Below the pieces are notes generated by a model. That model saw nothing but the letters and a program-made list of their open reading frames with translations. It did not search any database and was not told the DNA's origin. A program made the position numbers and the translations under genes. A stretch of DNA of 64,000 nt from Bacillus swezeyi. Its GTDB lineage: Bacteria; Bacillota; Bacilli; Bacillales; Bacillaceae. The stretch lies in NCBI RefSeq assembly GCF_001969815.1, contig NZ_MRBK01000004.1, positions 1-64,000 of the forward strand, in the 5' to 3' direction. Positions 18,054-25,868 of the stretch are shown in pieces. Positions within the stretch are counted from its first letter, which is position 1. Every line of letters starts with the position of its first letter.

Positions 18054-18194
18054 ATGATGCTGCTGCAAATATTAGTCGGGGGATTATTTGTTTTTATTGT
18101 TTTCTTTCTGGTGTTCAGGGGAATCAAATCGGGCCATTTGCCCCGTCATGATGACCAGCCGCCGGAAGATGAGGAAAGAAAAGATGAGTCATGA
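18054..18194 (+). CDS. Small single-pass membrane protein
   Basis: 46 codons preceded by ACGGAGGTG, a strong ribosome site; two in-frame ATGs (18054, 18057), the second with better spacing. The product has one hydrophobic helix (residues 3-21), a short basic turn, then a charged tail rich in Asp, Glu, Pro and His. It is followed by a good bidirectional terminator at 18222-18250. No homologue is recognised. The ribosome site, membrane helix and terminator support a real gene; function unknown. Confidence 0.55.
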   Translation: MMLLQILVGGLFVFIVFFLVFRGIKSGHLPRHDDQPPEDEERKDES

Positions 18195-18221
18195 CAGAAT
18201 GCAATTCACCCGTTTGCCGAC

Positions 18222-18250
18222 AAAAGAGGATGGCGGAACCATCCTCTTTA
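18222..18250. terminator. Bidirectional terminator
   Basis: Stem AAAGAGGATGG/CCATCCTCTTT with a five-base loop between the small plus-strand ORF and the ywtG stop. Confidence 0.8.
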
Positions 18251-19621
18251 CTGCTCAGCCGTTCGTGTCTCGGTTTTCAGACTGCCTCTGTGCTTGTCCT
18301 TTAAATCCTGTTCAATTTCCTCAAGGCTTTTTCCTTTTGTTTCTGTTACTTTAAAGAAAACGAACAGGAATGCAGCGATTCCTATTGCCGCATAGCAAAG
18401 GAACAAGCTGCTGATACCTATCTTTTCGAGAAGAATCGGAAAGCTCAAAGTCACAATTAAATTGCCGGTATGGAGCATTAACGTTGAGACCCCTGTTCCA
18501 ATCCCTCTGACACGGAGAGGGAATAGCTCAGGCAGCATCACCCAGACGATCGGCCCCCAGCTGACCGCAAACACTACAATAAACACCCCTAAACAAATGA
18601 CCGTTGTCCATGCCGCTTCAATCGTATCTCCAAAAAAGATGTTGGTCAGCGATAGCACGATCAGACTGATGACCATCCCTGCATTTCCGAATAATAAGAG
18701 CGGTTTCCGGCCGATCCGGTCAATAAAGCGGATGGCCACCAACGTCATGAGAACATTTATTGTCCCGATTCCGACCGTGCCCAAAATCGCGGCCGAATTT
18801 TCAAAACCGACATTCGTAAACGTTTTCGGTGCGTAGTAAATGATCGTATTTGTTCCGATAAACTGCTGAAGAAAGGCAAGTCCAAGCCCCGCAATCAATG
18901 CCGGACGCACCCATGGCTCCAATAATTCTTTTAGACCTCCCTGCTCCTGCCTTTCCGCTTCCTTGATCTCCTCTGCTTCCTCCTCAACTCGTTTTTCTCC
19001 TCTCATCCTGCTCAACACCGCTCTCGCTTGTTCTTCTTTTCCTTTTGACAACAGCCAGCGCGGACTTTCCGGCATGAAAAAAATGCCGATCAAGAGACCG
19101 ATTGACGGTACAAGCGCCAAGCCGAGCATCCAGCGCCAAGCCCCAGCATCACTAAAAGCGTAGTTGATCAGGTAGGAAAGCAGAATTCCAATCGTAATCA
19201 TCAGCTGGTTCAATGATGAAAGAGCGCCGCGGGATTCTTTTGGCGCAAGTTCTGATAGATACAAAGGAACGATCGTCGTTGAACAGCCTACTGCAAGGCC
19301 GAGCACGATTCTGAAAGCGACCATATATTCCGTGCTCGGCGCCAGCGCCGTTCCAAGCCCGCCGATACAAAACAGCACCGCGGCTGACATAATCGCCTTC
19401 CGTCGGCCGAAGCGGTCGGTCAGCCTGCCTGATAAACCGGAGCCGAAAATCGCCCCGATTAAAATAGAGCTGACAACCAGCCCTTCGGTAAAAGCATTCA
19501 GCCCAAGCTCCTCTTTCATATAGAGAATCGCCCCGGAAATGACACCCGTGTCATATCCATAAAGCACTCCGCCCAAGGCTCCAAAAAAATAAAGCCAGGC
19601 ATTCGACCTCTTTTTCTTCAT
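18248..19621 (-). CDS. ywtG: MFS sugar:proton symporter YwtG
   Basis: Twelve-helix sugar porter of 457 residues, same length as B. subtilis YwtG. It shows GGVLYGYDTGVISGA in helix 1, the GRLTDRFGRRK loop between helices 2 and 3, and PESPRWLLSKGK after helix 6. LLQQFIGTNTIIYYAP in helix 7 and the RFIDRIGRKPLL loop complete the sugar-porter signature set. The central cytoplasmic loop (about 200-235) is highly charged. Substrate unproven; relatives carry pentoses, inositol or hexoses. Divergent from tagT, as in B. subtilis. Confidence 0.9.
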   Translation of the reverse strand: MKKKRSNAWLYFFGALGGVLYGYDTGVISGAILYMKEELGLNAFTEGLVVSSILIGAIFGSGLSGRLTDRFGRRKAIMSAAVLFCIGGLGTALAPSTEYMVAFRIVLGLAVGCSTTIVPLYLSELAPKESRGALSSLNQLMITIGILLSYLINYAFSDAGAWRWMLGLALVPSIGLLIGIFFMPESPRWLLSKGKEEQARAVLSRMRGEKRVEEEAEEIKEAERQEQGGLKELLEPWVRPALIAGLGLAFLQQFIGTNTIIYYAPKTFTNVGFENSAAILGTVGIGTINVLMTLVAIRFIDRIGRKPLLLFGNAGMVISLIVLSLTNIFFGDTIEAAWTTVICLGVFIVVFAVSWGPIVWVMLPELFPLRVRGIGTGVSTLMLHTGNLIVTLSFPILLEKIGISSLFLCYAAIGIAAFLFVFFKVTETKGKSLEEIEQDLKDKHRGSLKTETRTAEQ

Positions 19622-19926
19622 GAATAAATCCTCCTTCAGCGCCTCAGCTTTTATGAATCTTTTACCTCATCTCTCACTCTTCAAACATCAAATTTTCAAT
19701 TCCATTAAAAGGAAGATAAATAAAATGAAACATTTTATGAGCTATAACGTCATATTAAGGCGGCTTAAATTAAACTGCCAAGCCATTTTCCAGAGACTAC
19801 CCATGGTCAAGATGGAAATAATCCTGTAAAATCCAAGACTAGGAACCAATTAACTTTCATATCATAATTTTCACTTACTTTAGTAATAATGGTACGTTTC
19901 AATAAATTGAAAGAGGAGTTTATCGA
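19622..19926. other. Divergent ywtG-tagT intergenic region
   Basis: About 300 AT-rich bases with no convincing ORF. It must hold both promoters; no strong operator or structured leader is seen. A GAGGAG ribosome site lies just before tagT. Confidence 0.4.
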
Positions 19927-20883
19927 ATGCTACGATCGCAACGAACGAAGAAAAAAAGGTTAAAGAAATGGGTCAAATACTCACTATTTTTCATTGTTTT
20001 GCTTTTAACGGCGACAGCGGCCGCAGGCGGCTATGCCTACTATAAAATTGCCAGTGCTTCAAACGAAGCACAGGTCAGCCTTTCAAGGGGAAAACAGTCT
20101 GTTAAACGGATTAAAGAGTTCAACCCTAAAAAAGATAACTTCTCCATTCTGATGATGGGGATTGACGCACGTCCGGGACAGAGCATGGATAAGGAACGAA
20201 GCGACGCAATGATCCTGGCTACGTTCAATCGAAAAGACAAATCGGTCAAGCTTTTGAGCATTCCAAGGGATTCATATGTGAATATCCCCGGACGCGGCTA
20301 TGATAAAATCACCCATGCCCATTCGCTCGGCGGACGTGACCTGAGCGTGGAAACCGTCGAGAATCTGCTCGACATTCCTGTCGATTATGTCATTGATGGA
20401 AACTTTTCGGCTTTTGAAGAAGTCGTCGATGAGCTGGGCGGTGTTCCGGTCAACATTAAAAAGGAATATATCGTGAAGCAAATTACAAAAGATACAAAAG
20501 GGAAGGTTAATTTAGAAACCGGCGAACAGATGCTTAACGGCGAAGAAGCCTTGGCGTATGTCAGAACGAGAAAAGCCGACACCGATTTAATGCGTGGGCA
20601 GCGGCAGATGGAAGTGATCAAAGCGGTCATCAATAAATCCAAATCGCTGACATCAATTCCTGCATACGACGATATCCTGGATACAGTCGGGAAAAACGTG
20701 TCGATGAACCTGTCGCTGAATGATCTGATCGGACTGATTCCGTTCGTCTCATCGCTCGAATCAGTCGAGACTCTGCAGTTGAAAGGCAGCGATTATAAAC
20801 CGGGGAAAGTTTACTATTATCAGCTTGATCAGGAAAGCCTTGCGGAAATCAAACAAGAATTAAAACAGCAGCTGGACTATTGA
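19927..20883 (+). CDS. tagT: LCP-family wall teichoic acid ligase TagT
   Basis: LytR-CpsA-Psr protein of 318 residues that moves undecaprenyl-linked anionic polymer onto peptidoglycan. An N-terminal basic stretch and one membrane anchor (residues about 18-40) precede an external LCP domain. Its signatures are ILMMGIDARPGQSMDKERSDAMIL (catalytic Asp/Arg), LLSIPRDSYVNIPG and KITHAHSLGG. The C-terminal LNGEEALAYVRTRKADTDLMRGQRQ carries the conserved Arg residues. Matches ywtF/tagT in size and position. Confidence 0.9.
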   Translation: MLRSQRTKKKRLKKWVKYSLFFIVLLLTATAAAGGYAYYKIASASNEAQVSLSRGKQSVKRIKEFNPKKDNFSILMMGIDARPGQSMDKERSDAMILATFNRKDKSVKLLSIPRDSYVNIPGRGYDKITHAHSLGGRDLSVETVENLLDIPVDYVIDGNFSAFEEVVDELGGVPVNIKKEYIVKQITKDTKGKVNLETGEQMLNGEEALAYVRTRKADTDLMRGQRQMEVIKAVINKSKSLTSIPAYDDILDTVGKNVSMNLSLNDLIGLIPFVSSLESVETLQLKGSDYKPGKVYYYQLDQESLAEIKQELKQQLDY

Positions 20884-20885
20884 TT

Positions 20886-20918
20886 TAAAAAAGGATGATC
20901 ACGCATCATCCTTTTTTC
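20886..20918 (+). terminator. Terminator of tagT
   Basis: Perfect 13-base stem AAAAAAGGATGAT/ATCATCCTTTTTT with loop CACGC. Confidence 0.92.
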
Positions 20919-21063
20919 TGTTCTATATTTACTATTGAAAAAATTTAAATTTAGGTTTAGCCTTTTACATAATATATCATTCAGGGAATACTGCTGGGAG
21001 AGATAGTTGTTTTTCGCCTTTGAAAAACGGTAAACTGCTCCTATAGGAGGTTATATTTACATA

Positions 21064-21924
21064 ATGAGATTAATTGCGATCGATTTAGACGGAACCCTTT
21101 TAAACACTGAAAGCAAAATTTCTGCTGAAAATCGGGCGGCTATTAAAAAGGCGCTCATCTCCGACTGCATTGTGACGATTTGTACAGGAAGAGCAACCTT
21201 TGATGTAAAAGCGCTTCTGAATGATTTGGATATTCCGATTATCGCCGCCAACGGAGGCACGGTTCATGATTTTAATTATAAACTGTTAAGCCGGACCTTA
21301 ATGGATCGGGAGACCGGAAAAAAGGCGGCTCAATACTTAACAGACCATCATATTTATTTTGAAGTATATACGGATGATGCCCTCTTATCTCCTTTTGACG
21401 GCCGCCAGAAGCTTGAGGCCGAGCTTGATATTGCAGTAAGCGCCAATCCGAATGAAGACAGGGATACGCTTTGGCAGGGCGCACTGACTCAGTTCAAACA
21501 ATTCGGCATTAAACCGGTTCCTGATATACGCGACGTTTTTAACGGAAGCGAAAATATTTATAAGCTGCTGTGCTTTTCATTTGATTTGGAGAAACTCAAA
21601 AAAGCGAAAGAAGACTTATCCGCTTATTCCAAACTCGGACTCACTTCTTCCGGAAAGCATATTATCGAAATTCTGCCTGATGAATCCGGCAAAGGCCATG
21701 CTTTAAGAAAACTGGCCAAGCACTATGGGATCGAGAAAAAAGACATCTACGCCATCGGCGACAGCCCGAACGATTTATCAATGTTTGAAGAAGCCGGCCA
21801 CCGGATCGCGATGGGGAATGCAATCGATGAATTAAAACATATGAGCACATTCATCACGAAAAGCAATGATGAAAATGGTGTCGCTTATTTCATCAATAAA
21901 CTGCTGGAAAATGAATATCACTAA
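21064..21924 (+). CDS. ywtE: Cof-type HAD phosphatase YwtE
   Basis: Haloacid-dehalogenase phosphatase of 286 residues, Cof/YbiV type with a C2 cap. Motif I is AIDLDGTLLNTES (nucleophile Asp near residue 6), motif II the Thr in CTGRA, motif III the Lys near 207 and motif IV GDSPNDLSMFE. Such enzymes remove phosphate from flavin precursors or sugar phosphates; B. subtilis YwtE is reported to act on riboflavin precursors. AGGAGG ribosome site. Paralogue of ywpJ at 50380-51258 in this window. Confidence 0.88.
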   Translation: MRLIAIDLDGTLLNTESKISAENRAAIKKALISDCIVTICTGRATFDVKALLNDLDIPIIAANGGTVHDFNYKLLSRTLMDRETGKKAAQYLTDHHIYFEVYTDDALLSPFDGRQKLEAELDIAVSANPNEDRDTLWQGALTQFKQFGIKPVPDIRDVFNGSENIYKLLCFSFDLEKLKKAKEDLSAYSKLGLTSSGKHIIEILPDESGKGHALRKLAKHYGIEKKDIYAIGDSPNDLSMFEEAGHRIAMGNAIDELKHMSTFITKSNDENGVAYFINKLLENEYH

Positions 21925-21928
21925 TGCA

Positions 21929-21960
21929 GAAAACCGCTTGAGAAGACTCAAGCGGTTTTG
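21929..21960. terminator. Convergent terminator between ywtE and pgdS
   Basis: Perfect stem AAAACCGCTTGAG/CTCAAGCGGTTTT around AAGA, usable in both directions. Confidence 0.9.
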
Positions 21961-21970
21961 GCTGCATATT

Positions 21971-23215
21971 TTACTGAATTCTGACGCTTCCGGCGTATTT
22001 ATCTTTCCAATAAGCACTTGTCTCCATATCTGCTGTCGTCACACCGGAAGACAAGGTGACAAGAACGACCTGTCCGTTTCCGATGTAGATGGAGGGAATA
22101 AGGACGGTGGTCCCTTTAAAGAAAACGATGTCTCCCGGCTCGAGGTCTTGTTTTGTGATCCGCTCGCCTGCATTGTACTGTTTATCGGCATAACGGGGAA
22201 GCTCAGCTCCCGCGGCCGTTTTGTACACATACTGGATGAATCCAGCTGTATCAAAACCATCCTGAGGCGTTGTTCCGCCTTTTTTGTAGTCAACTTCGCC
22301 AATATGCTTAATGGCTTCAGAAACAATTGGATTATCCGGCAAGGACAAACGATCAAAACGGCGGATGCCCGTAAATTTCTTTTGCCAGTATGAAGCAGAC
22401 AAGTAAGAGATCGTCACTTTATTTGAACGGCTTGCATGAATAAACCGGCCGCCCCCGGCATAAATACCGTTATGGGAAATTCCCGGCTTATAGGTGTTGC
22501 TGAAAAACACAACATCTCCGGGCTGTATATCTTCCAGCTCCACTTTTCGGCCGACTGCCCATTGCTGTTCTGCCGATCTCGGCAAATACACGCCGAGCAT
22601 CTCTCGAAAGACATATTGAGTCAGCCCTGAGCAATCAAAGCCAAGATCAGGAGAAGCACTTCCAAACTCATACGGAACCCCGATGTAATCGAGCGCTTTT
22701 TGAACAACGGGATCTTTTGAAACCGCCGGTTCTTTTGTTATTCTTTTTGCCTCGTCATAGCCGGAGCTCCAATAGGCGCTGCCTTGCAGCTTTGTTATTG
22801 AAACCCCGTTCGATTTTGTGCTGTGAATGATTTGATCATTCCCTAAGTAGATAGCGACATGGGTCGGGGCGTCTGATTCAAGGGCGGCGTTTTTAAAAAA
22901 GACAAGATCGCCCTGTTCGAGCTTGTCACGGCTCACGCTTATCCCGAGGTTCGATTGTTCTTTTACCGTTCTCGGAAGCGAAATGTCCAGCGACTGAAAG
23001 ACATACTGTACAAAACCGGATGAATCAAATCCGGTTTTAGGCATTTCCCCGCCATATCTGTATTTAACGCCTTCCAGCTCTTTTGCGGTTTCAGCAATAT
23101 ATTCACCGGTTGTATGGGCTTGTACAGTTTTTCCACCTGTCAAAAACGAAGAAATCCAAAACAACGCAACTCCAAATAGCAAAAACAACTTTTTGTTTGC
23201 CGTTTTTTTCTTCAA
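21971..23215 (-). CDS. pgdS: Poly-gamma-glutamate hydrolase PgdS
   Basis: Secreted gamma-DL-glutamyl hydrolase that cuts capsular poly-gamma-glutamate. 414 residues with the TTG start (B. subtilis PgdS 413): signal peptide about 1-33, then three NlpC/P60 domains. Only the middle one keeps the nucleophile (FDCSG, Cys near 195, with SHNGIYAGGG). The first has FDSSG (Ser near 65) and the third FDTAG (Thr near 323), so both are probably binding modules. The TTG is ten bases after GAGGAGG. The ATG 33 bases further up lies inside the sigma-D -10 box and cannot be used. Separated from the pgs operon by a structured RNA region. Confidence 0.93.
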   Translation of the reverse strand: MKKKTANKKLFLLFGVALFWISSFLTGGKTVQAHTTGEYIAETAKELEGVKYRYGGEMPKTGFDSSGFVQYVFQSLDISLPRTVKEQSNLGISVSRDKLEQGDLVFFKNAALESDAPTHVAIYLGNDQIIHSTKSNGVSITKLQGSAYWSSGYDEAKRITKEPAVSKDPVVQKALDYIGVPYEFGSASPDLGFDCSGLTQYVFREMLGVYLPRSAEQQWAVGRKVELEDIQPGDVVFFSNTYKPGISHNGIYAGGGRFIHASRSNKVTISYLSASYWQKKFTGIRRFDRLSLPDNPIVSEAIKHIGEVDYKKGGTTPQDGFDTAGFIQYVYKTAAGAELPRYADKQYNAGERITKQDLEPGDIVFFKGTTVLIPSIYIGNGQVVLVTLSSGVTTADMETSAYWKDKYAGSVRIQ

Positions 23216-23244
23216 TTGATCTGTTCCTCCTCTTCTTTTCTCTT

Positions 23245-23270
23245 TCATCGGCAGTGAATTGGGATATTTA
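23245..23270 (-). promoter_or_regulatory. Sigma-D promoter of pgdS
   Basis: Minus strand TAAA, 14 bases, GCCGATGA: exact -35 and seven of eight in the -10. Predicted start near 23238 gives a leader of about 23 bases containing the GAGGAGG site. B. subtilis pgdS is sigma-D dependent. Confidence 0.85.
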
Positions 23271-23702
23271 AAGGGGCAGCTTTTTCAGCATGTCAAACGA
23301 ATGATGAGAAGAAACGCGAGACACTTATGCTTTAGCTTTTGTGGACAAACTAAAAACGAAAAAATCATAACGAAGGGACTTGTTCTTAAGAAGGTCATAT
23401 ACATGTGGTGTTGTTCCATCCTGATTAAAAAAAGGTGCTGCATGCGTTTTTTTCAAAAAAAAGAAGCCTGATCGCTTATTTAGCACTTGCCGCAATTTCT
23501 TCTTACTTTAAGTTCAGTTTTCATCCCTTAAAAAGAATACAATAAACATCGCCTATAACCAACCCCAAAACCGTACATATATCCTCCTGAATTTCTGTAA
23601 AACTTTTTTCCCTGATTGGTTAAGGAATTTGTCGCACACCTGAGATTCCCGAAGGCTGGGTGAGGCTTGGGGCACTGTCGCACGCAAAAAATCCCATCAT
23701 CA
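23271..23702. other. Non-coding stretch upstream of pgdS
   Basis: About 430 bases without a convincing gene. A direct repeat TGTCGCACAC/TGTCGCACGC (near 23630 and 23676) brackets a 38-base segment. A 71-codon minus-strand frame here (23528-23743) starts inside the downstream hairpin region and looks like chance. Confidence 0.4.
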
Positions 23703-23730
23703 AAAAAGAGAGTGCCTTGCACTCTCTTCA
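23703..23730 (-). terminator. Terminator after the pgs operon / structured RNA
   Basis: Stem AAGAGAGTGC/GCACTCTCTT with loop AAG and six T on the minus strand. A related hairpin without a T-run sits at 24021-24044, on the other side of the structured RNA. Confidence 0.8.
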
Positions 23731-23736
23731 GATTGT

Positions 23737-23778
23737 TGACCAAATCCTAAAGCGGTTTAAAGTTTTAGGATTTGGTCA
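23737..23778. repeat. Perfect 15-bp inverted repeat
   Basis: TGACCAAATCCTAAA and its exact complement around a 12-base loop, between the structured RNA and the terminator. Confidence 0.85.
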
Positions 23779-23782
23779 TCCT

Positions 23783-24023
23783 TTCAGCGTGACCCGCAAC
23801 CTTTGCAGTCTAGGAAGGGGGAGCATCGGGCTTTCACAGGACGTGATGAGGACGGTGTTCGGACAGGACGTCCGCGCACTTAACCGTCGTTCCTTACTTT
23901 TAGATGTGATGACGGCGGCGTTCAGGCAGGACGCCTGAGCGATTAGCCGCCGTTCCTTCCTTGAACGTGAGCACTGACTCAGCAGGCCTGACAACAAATG
24001 CGAGGGTTTGTCGACACGCTGAA
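23783..24023 (-). ncRNA. Structured RNA resembling the Bacillaceae-1 motif
   Basis: A nine-base closing helix (TTCAGCGTG at 23783-23791 pairs with CACGCTGAA at 24015-24023) encloses two 63-bp tandem units, 23840-23902 and 23903-23965, aligned without gaps. Each unit folds into an outer stem and an inner five-base stem with a five-base loop. On the minus strand both loops read GUCCU, fitting the RUCCU loops I recall for the Bacillaceae-1 RNA. The units differ mostly in stems and the changes are compensatory (outer GACGGT:ACCGTC versus GGCGGC:GCCGCC; inner CGGAC:GTCCG versus CAGGC:GCCTG). It lies 28 bases after the pgsE stop, so it could be a 3' UTR of the pgs mRNA or an independent small RNA. 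Family name from memory; structure read directly. Confidence 0.7.
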
Positions 24024-24050
24024 GAGAGTCCTTGCACTCTCTTCTCCTGT

Positions 24051-24218
24051 CTATTGTTTGCTTCCTTCTGTGATATCTTGCTGATTTACCTTTTGAATCT
24101 CAGTTGAAATTTTTGTTTTTTCATCGTTTGTCAGTTCATCAGAGTATTTAAAAGCGGACATGAATGCCATGATCAGTACCAATCCTACAAACGGCCATAT
24201 CGCTTTGACAAATTTCAT
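24051..24218 (-). CDS. pgsE: Poly-gamma-glutamate synthesis protein PgsE
   Basis: Small protein of 55 residues, too short for most gene finders. One membrane helix (about residues 6-23, IWPFVGLVLIMAFMSAF) is followed by a short polar tail (SDELTNDEKTKISTEIQKV). Its ATG overlaps the pgsA stop as ATGA. It matches PgsE/CapE in size, topology and place at the end of pgsBCA. PgsE assists polymer production or export together with PgsA. Confidence 0.88.
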   Translation of the reverse strand: MKFVKAIWPFVGLVLIMAFMSAFKYSDELTNDEKTKISTEIQKVNQQDITEGSKQ

Positions 24219-25384
24219 TTTTTCGTCACTCCGTTTTCATTATTTTTCAGTTTGTCTGTATGATCGACTTCAAAAGTCAATTTTCCGTTTTCCTCTTTCC
24301 AATCGAGGTTTGTACCCTTTGTCAACTGGCGGAAAATCGATTTTCGCTGTAAGAAATCGTTCTTGCCTAAAGGTGTCGGCGTTGCTTCTCGGATATTGAG
24401 AGGCGTTACCTCAAAACGGCCTTTGCCATCGTTCATTAAATGGTACTGAACAAGCGCGCTGTCGCGTGTTCTTGTCCAGCCCTGATCAAATACGAAATTG
24501 CCCAGGCTGTAGAAAATGACAGTGTCTTTATACACTTCAATCGGTTCAAGAACATGGGGATGAGCGCCTAAAATAACGTCTGCTCCGGCATCGGCGATCG
24601 CTTTAGCCAAGTCCTTCTGCCTGTCATTCGGTTCATTGTCATATTCCTGTCCCCAGTGAACATGGACAATGACAAGGTCCGCTTTTTTCGATGCCTCTGC
24701 AATCATTGGAATAAAAATCTTCGGACTAAGCGGCAGCACTCCGCCTCTGTTCTTTTTGGCTGTAAAGTTTTTTGTATAGGTGTCTGTGAAACCAAGCGTT
24801 GCGATTTTTACGCCGTTCACATCCTGGTATGATACATGTTTCTTCGCATCGCTTAGATTTTTGCCGGCTCCCACAAGATCCATATCCTCTTGTGAAAACT
24901 TATCAAGCGTATCATTCAAACCGTTTTGTCCATAATCCACCGCATGGTTGTTGGCGAAATTCAGCACATTGAAATTCATCTTTTTTAATGTTTCTACAGA
25001 TTCTTGATTGGTTTGCAGGTGAATGTTCTTGTCTGCCTGCTGATAGTCGCTTTCATTGGTTACGGGATTTTCAAAGTTTCCTGTTATAAAATCTGACACA
25101 TTAAAATATGGTTTTACATTTTTGAAAACACTTTCCGGACCATGCAAGTTCGTTACTTTTTCTACATTTCTTCCCATCATGATATCTCCGACAAAGGTAG
25201 CCGTAAGCTTGGCATCCTCTTTTTCGGCCATTTGTGAAGGAGTTTTGGCGCTTCCGATCCAAGTAAAGACAAACATCAGACAAAAAATAGCGGGCAATAC
25301 GATAAGCACGTGTTTATGTGTTTTCTTCTTCTCCTGCTTTGTCAGCTTCAGCAGTTTTTCCTGAAAGTTCAGTTGTTTTTTCAT
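24215..25384 (-). CDS. pgsA: Poly-gamma-glutamate synthesis/export protein PgsA
   Basis: CapA-type protein of 389 residues. Short cytoplasmic basic N-terminus, one membrane anchor (about 26-45), then an external metallophosphatase-like domain. CapA motifs: TFVGDIMMGRNVEK, GNFENPV, FANNHAVDYG, HVHWGQEYD and GADVILGAHPHVLEP. Needed for polymer transport and elongation with PgsB and PgsC. 19 bases after pgsC. Confidence 0.93.
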   Translation of the reverse strand: MKKQLNFQEKLLKLTKQEKKKTHKHVLIVLPAIFCLMFVFTWIGSAKTPSQMAEKEDAKLTATFVGDIMMGRNVEKVTNLHGPESVFKNVKPYFNVSDFITGNFENPVTNESDYQQADKNIHLQTNQESVETLKKMNFNVLNFANNHAVDYGQNGLNDTLDKFSQEDMDLVGAGKNLSDAKKHVSYQDVNGVKIATLGFTDTYTKNFTAKKNRGGVLPLSPKIFIPMIAEASKKADLVIVHVHWGQEYDNEPNDRQKDLAKAIADAGADVILGAHPHVLEPIEVYKDTVIFYSLGNFVFDQGWTRTRDSALVQYHLMNDGKGRFEVTPLNIREATPTPLGKNDFLQRKSIFRQLTKGTNLDWKEENGKLTFEVDHTDKLKNNENGVTKK

Positions 25385-25403
25385 CTTTTTGACACACCTA
25401 ACT

Positions 25404-25853
25404 TTAGATTAGATAGTAAGCATACATAATGGCGAATGTTGCTCCGCTTAATAAAAGCGTGCTTCCCAGCGTAATAGTTAACCCCTGTCTTTGAATGGTA
25501 TTTGCGATCAGACCTGGAACGATGATTCCGATTCCTCTGAATTCCGCAATTTCAAACGGCATCACCGGATATATAAAATCAAATCCGATTTTCAAAAGAA
25601 TCCCGGTAATCAACATGGCTGCGAATTTTCTGCGTCCGTAAAGAATCATGATCTTTGAAAGTCCGTATTTGACGATGACGTATGTCAGAAGACTGACAAA
25701 GAGAACCAAAAGCATGAAGATCGGCTGATTAAACACGAGTCCTAAATAACCTGGTACGACAAGGCCCGCTGGTACAATTCCTGTTTTTTCTGCAAAAATT
25801 AAACTGAGTAAGACTCCTAATATGAGGGCGATATATAAATCTGATCCAAACAT
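25404..25853 (-). CDS. pgsC: Poly-gamma-glutamate synthase subunit PgsC
   Basis: Integral membrane protein of 149 residues with about five hydrophobic segments, same length as B. subtilis PgsC/CapC. N-terminus LYIALILGVLLSLIF and the glycine-rich GIVPAGLVVPGYLGL loop are family hallmarks. It forms the membrane part of the ATP-dependent ligase with PgsB. 15 bases separate it from pgsB. Confidence 0.93.
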   Translation of the reverse strand: MFGSDLYIALILGVLLSLIFAEKTGIVPAGLVVPGYLGLVFNQPIFMLLVLFVSLLTYVIVKYGLSKIMILYGRRKFAAMLITGILLKIGFDFIYPVMPFEIAEFRGIGIIVPGLIANTIQRQGLTITLGSTLLLSGATFAIMYAYYLI

Positions 25854-25868
25854 TGTGTATTCTTCCTC

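Noticed and set aside
23528-23743. 71-codon minus-strand frame upstream of pgdS
   Set aside because: Starts inside a hairpin region, lacks a clear ribosome site and has no gene-like composition; treated as non-coding.
23776-23997. 73-codon frame across the tandem hairpins
   Set aside because: It exists only because the 63-bp repeats have a length divisible by three; the conservation is in paired stems, not codons.
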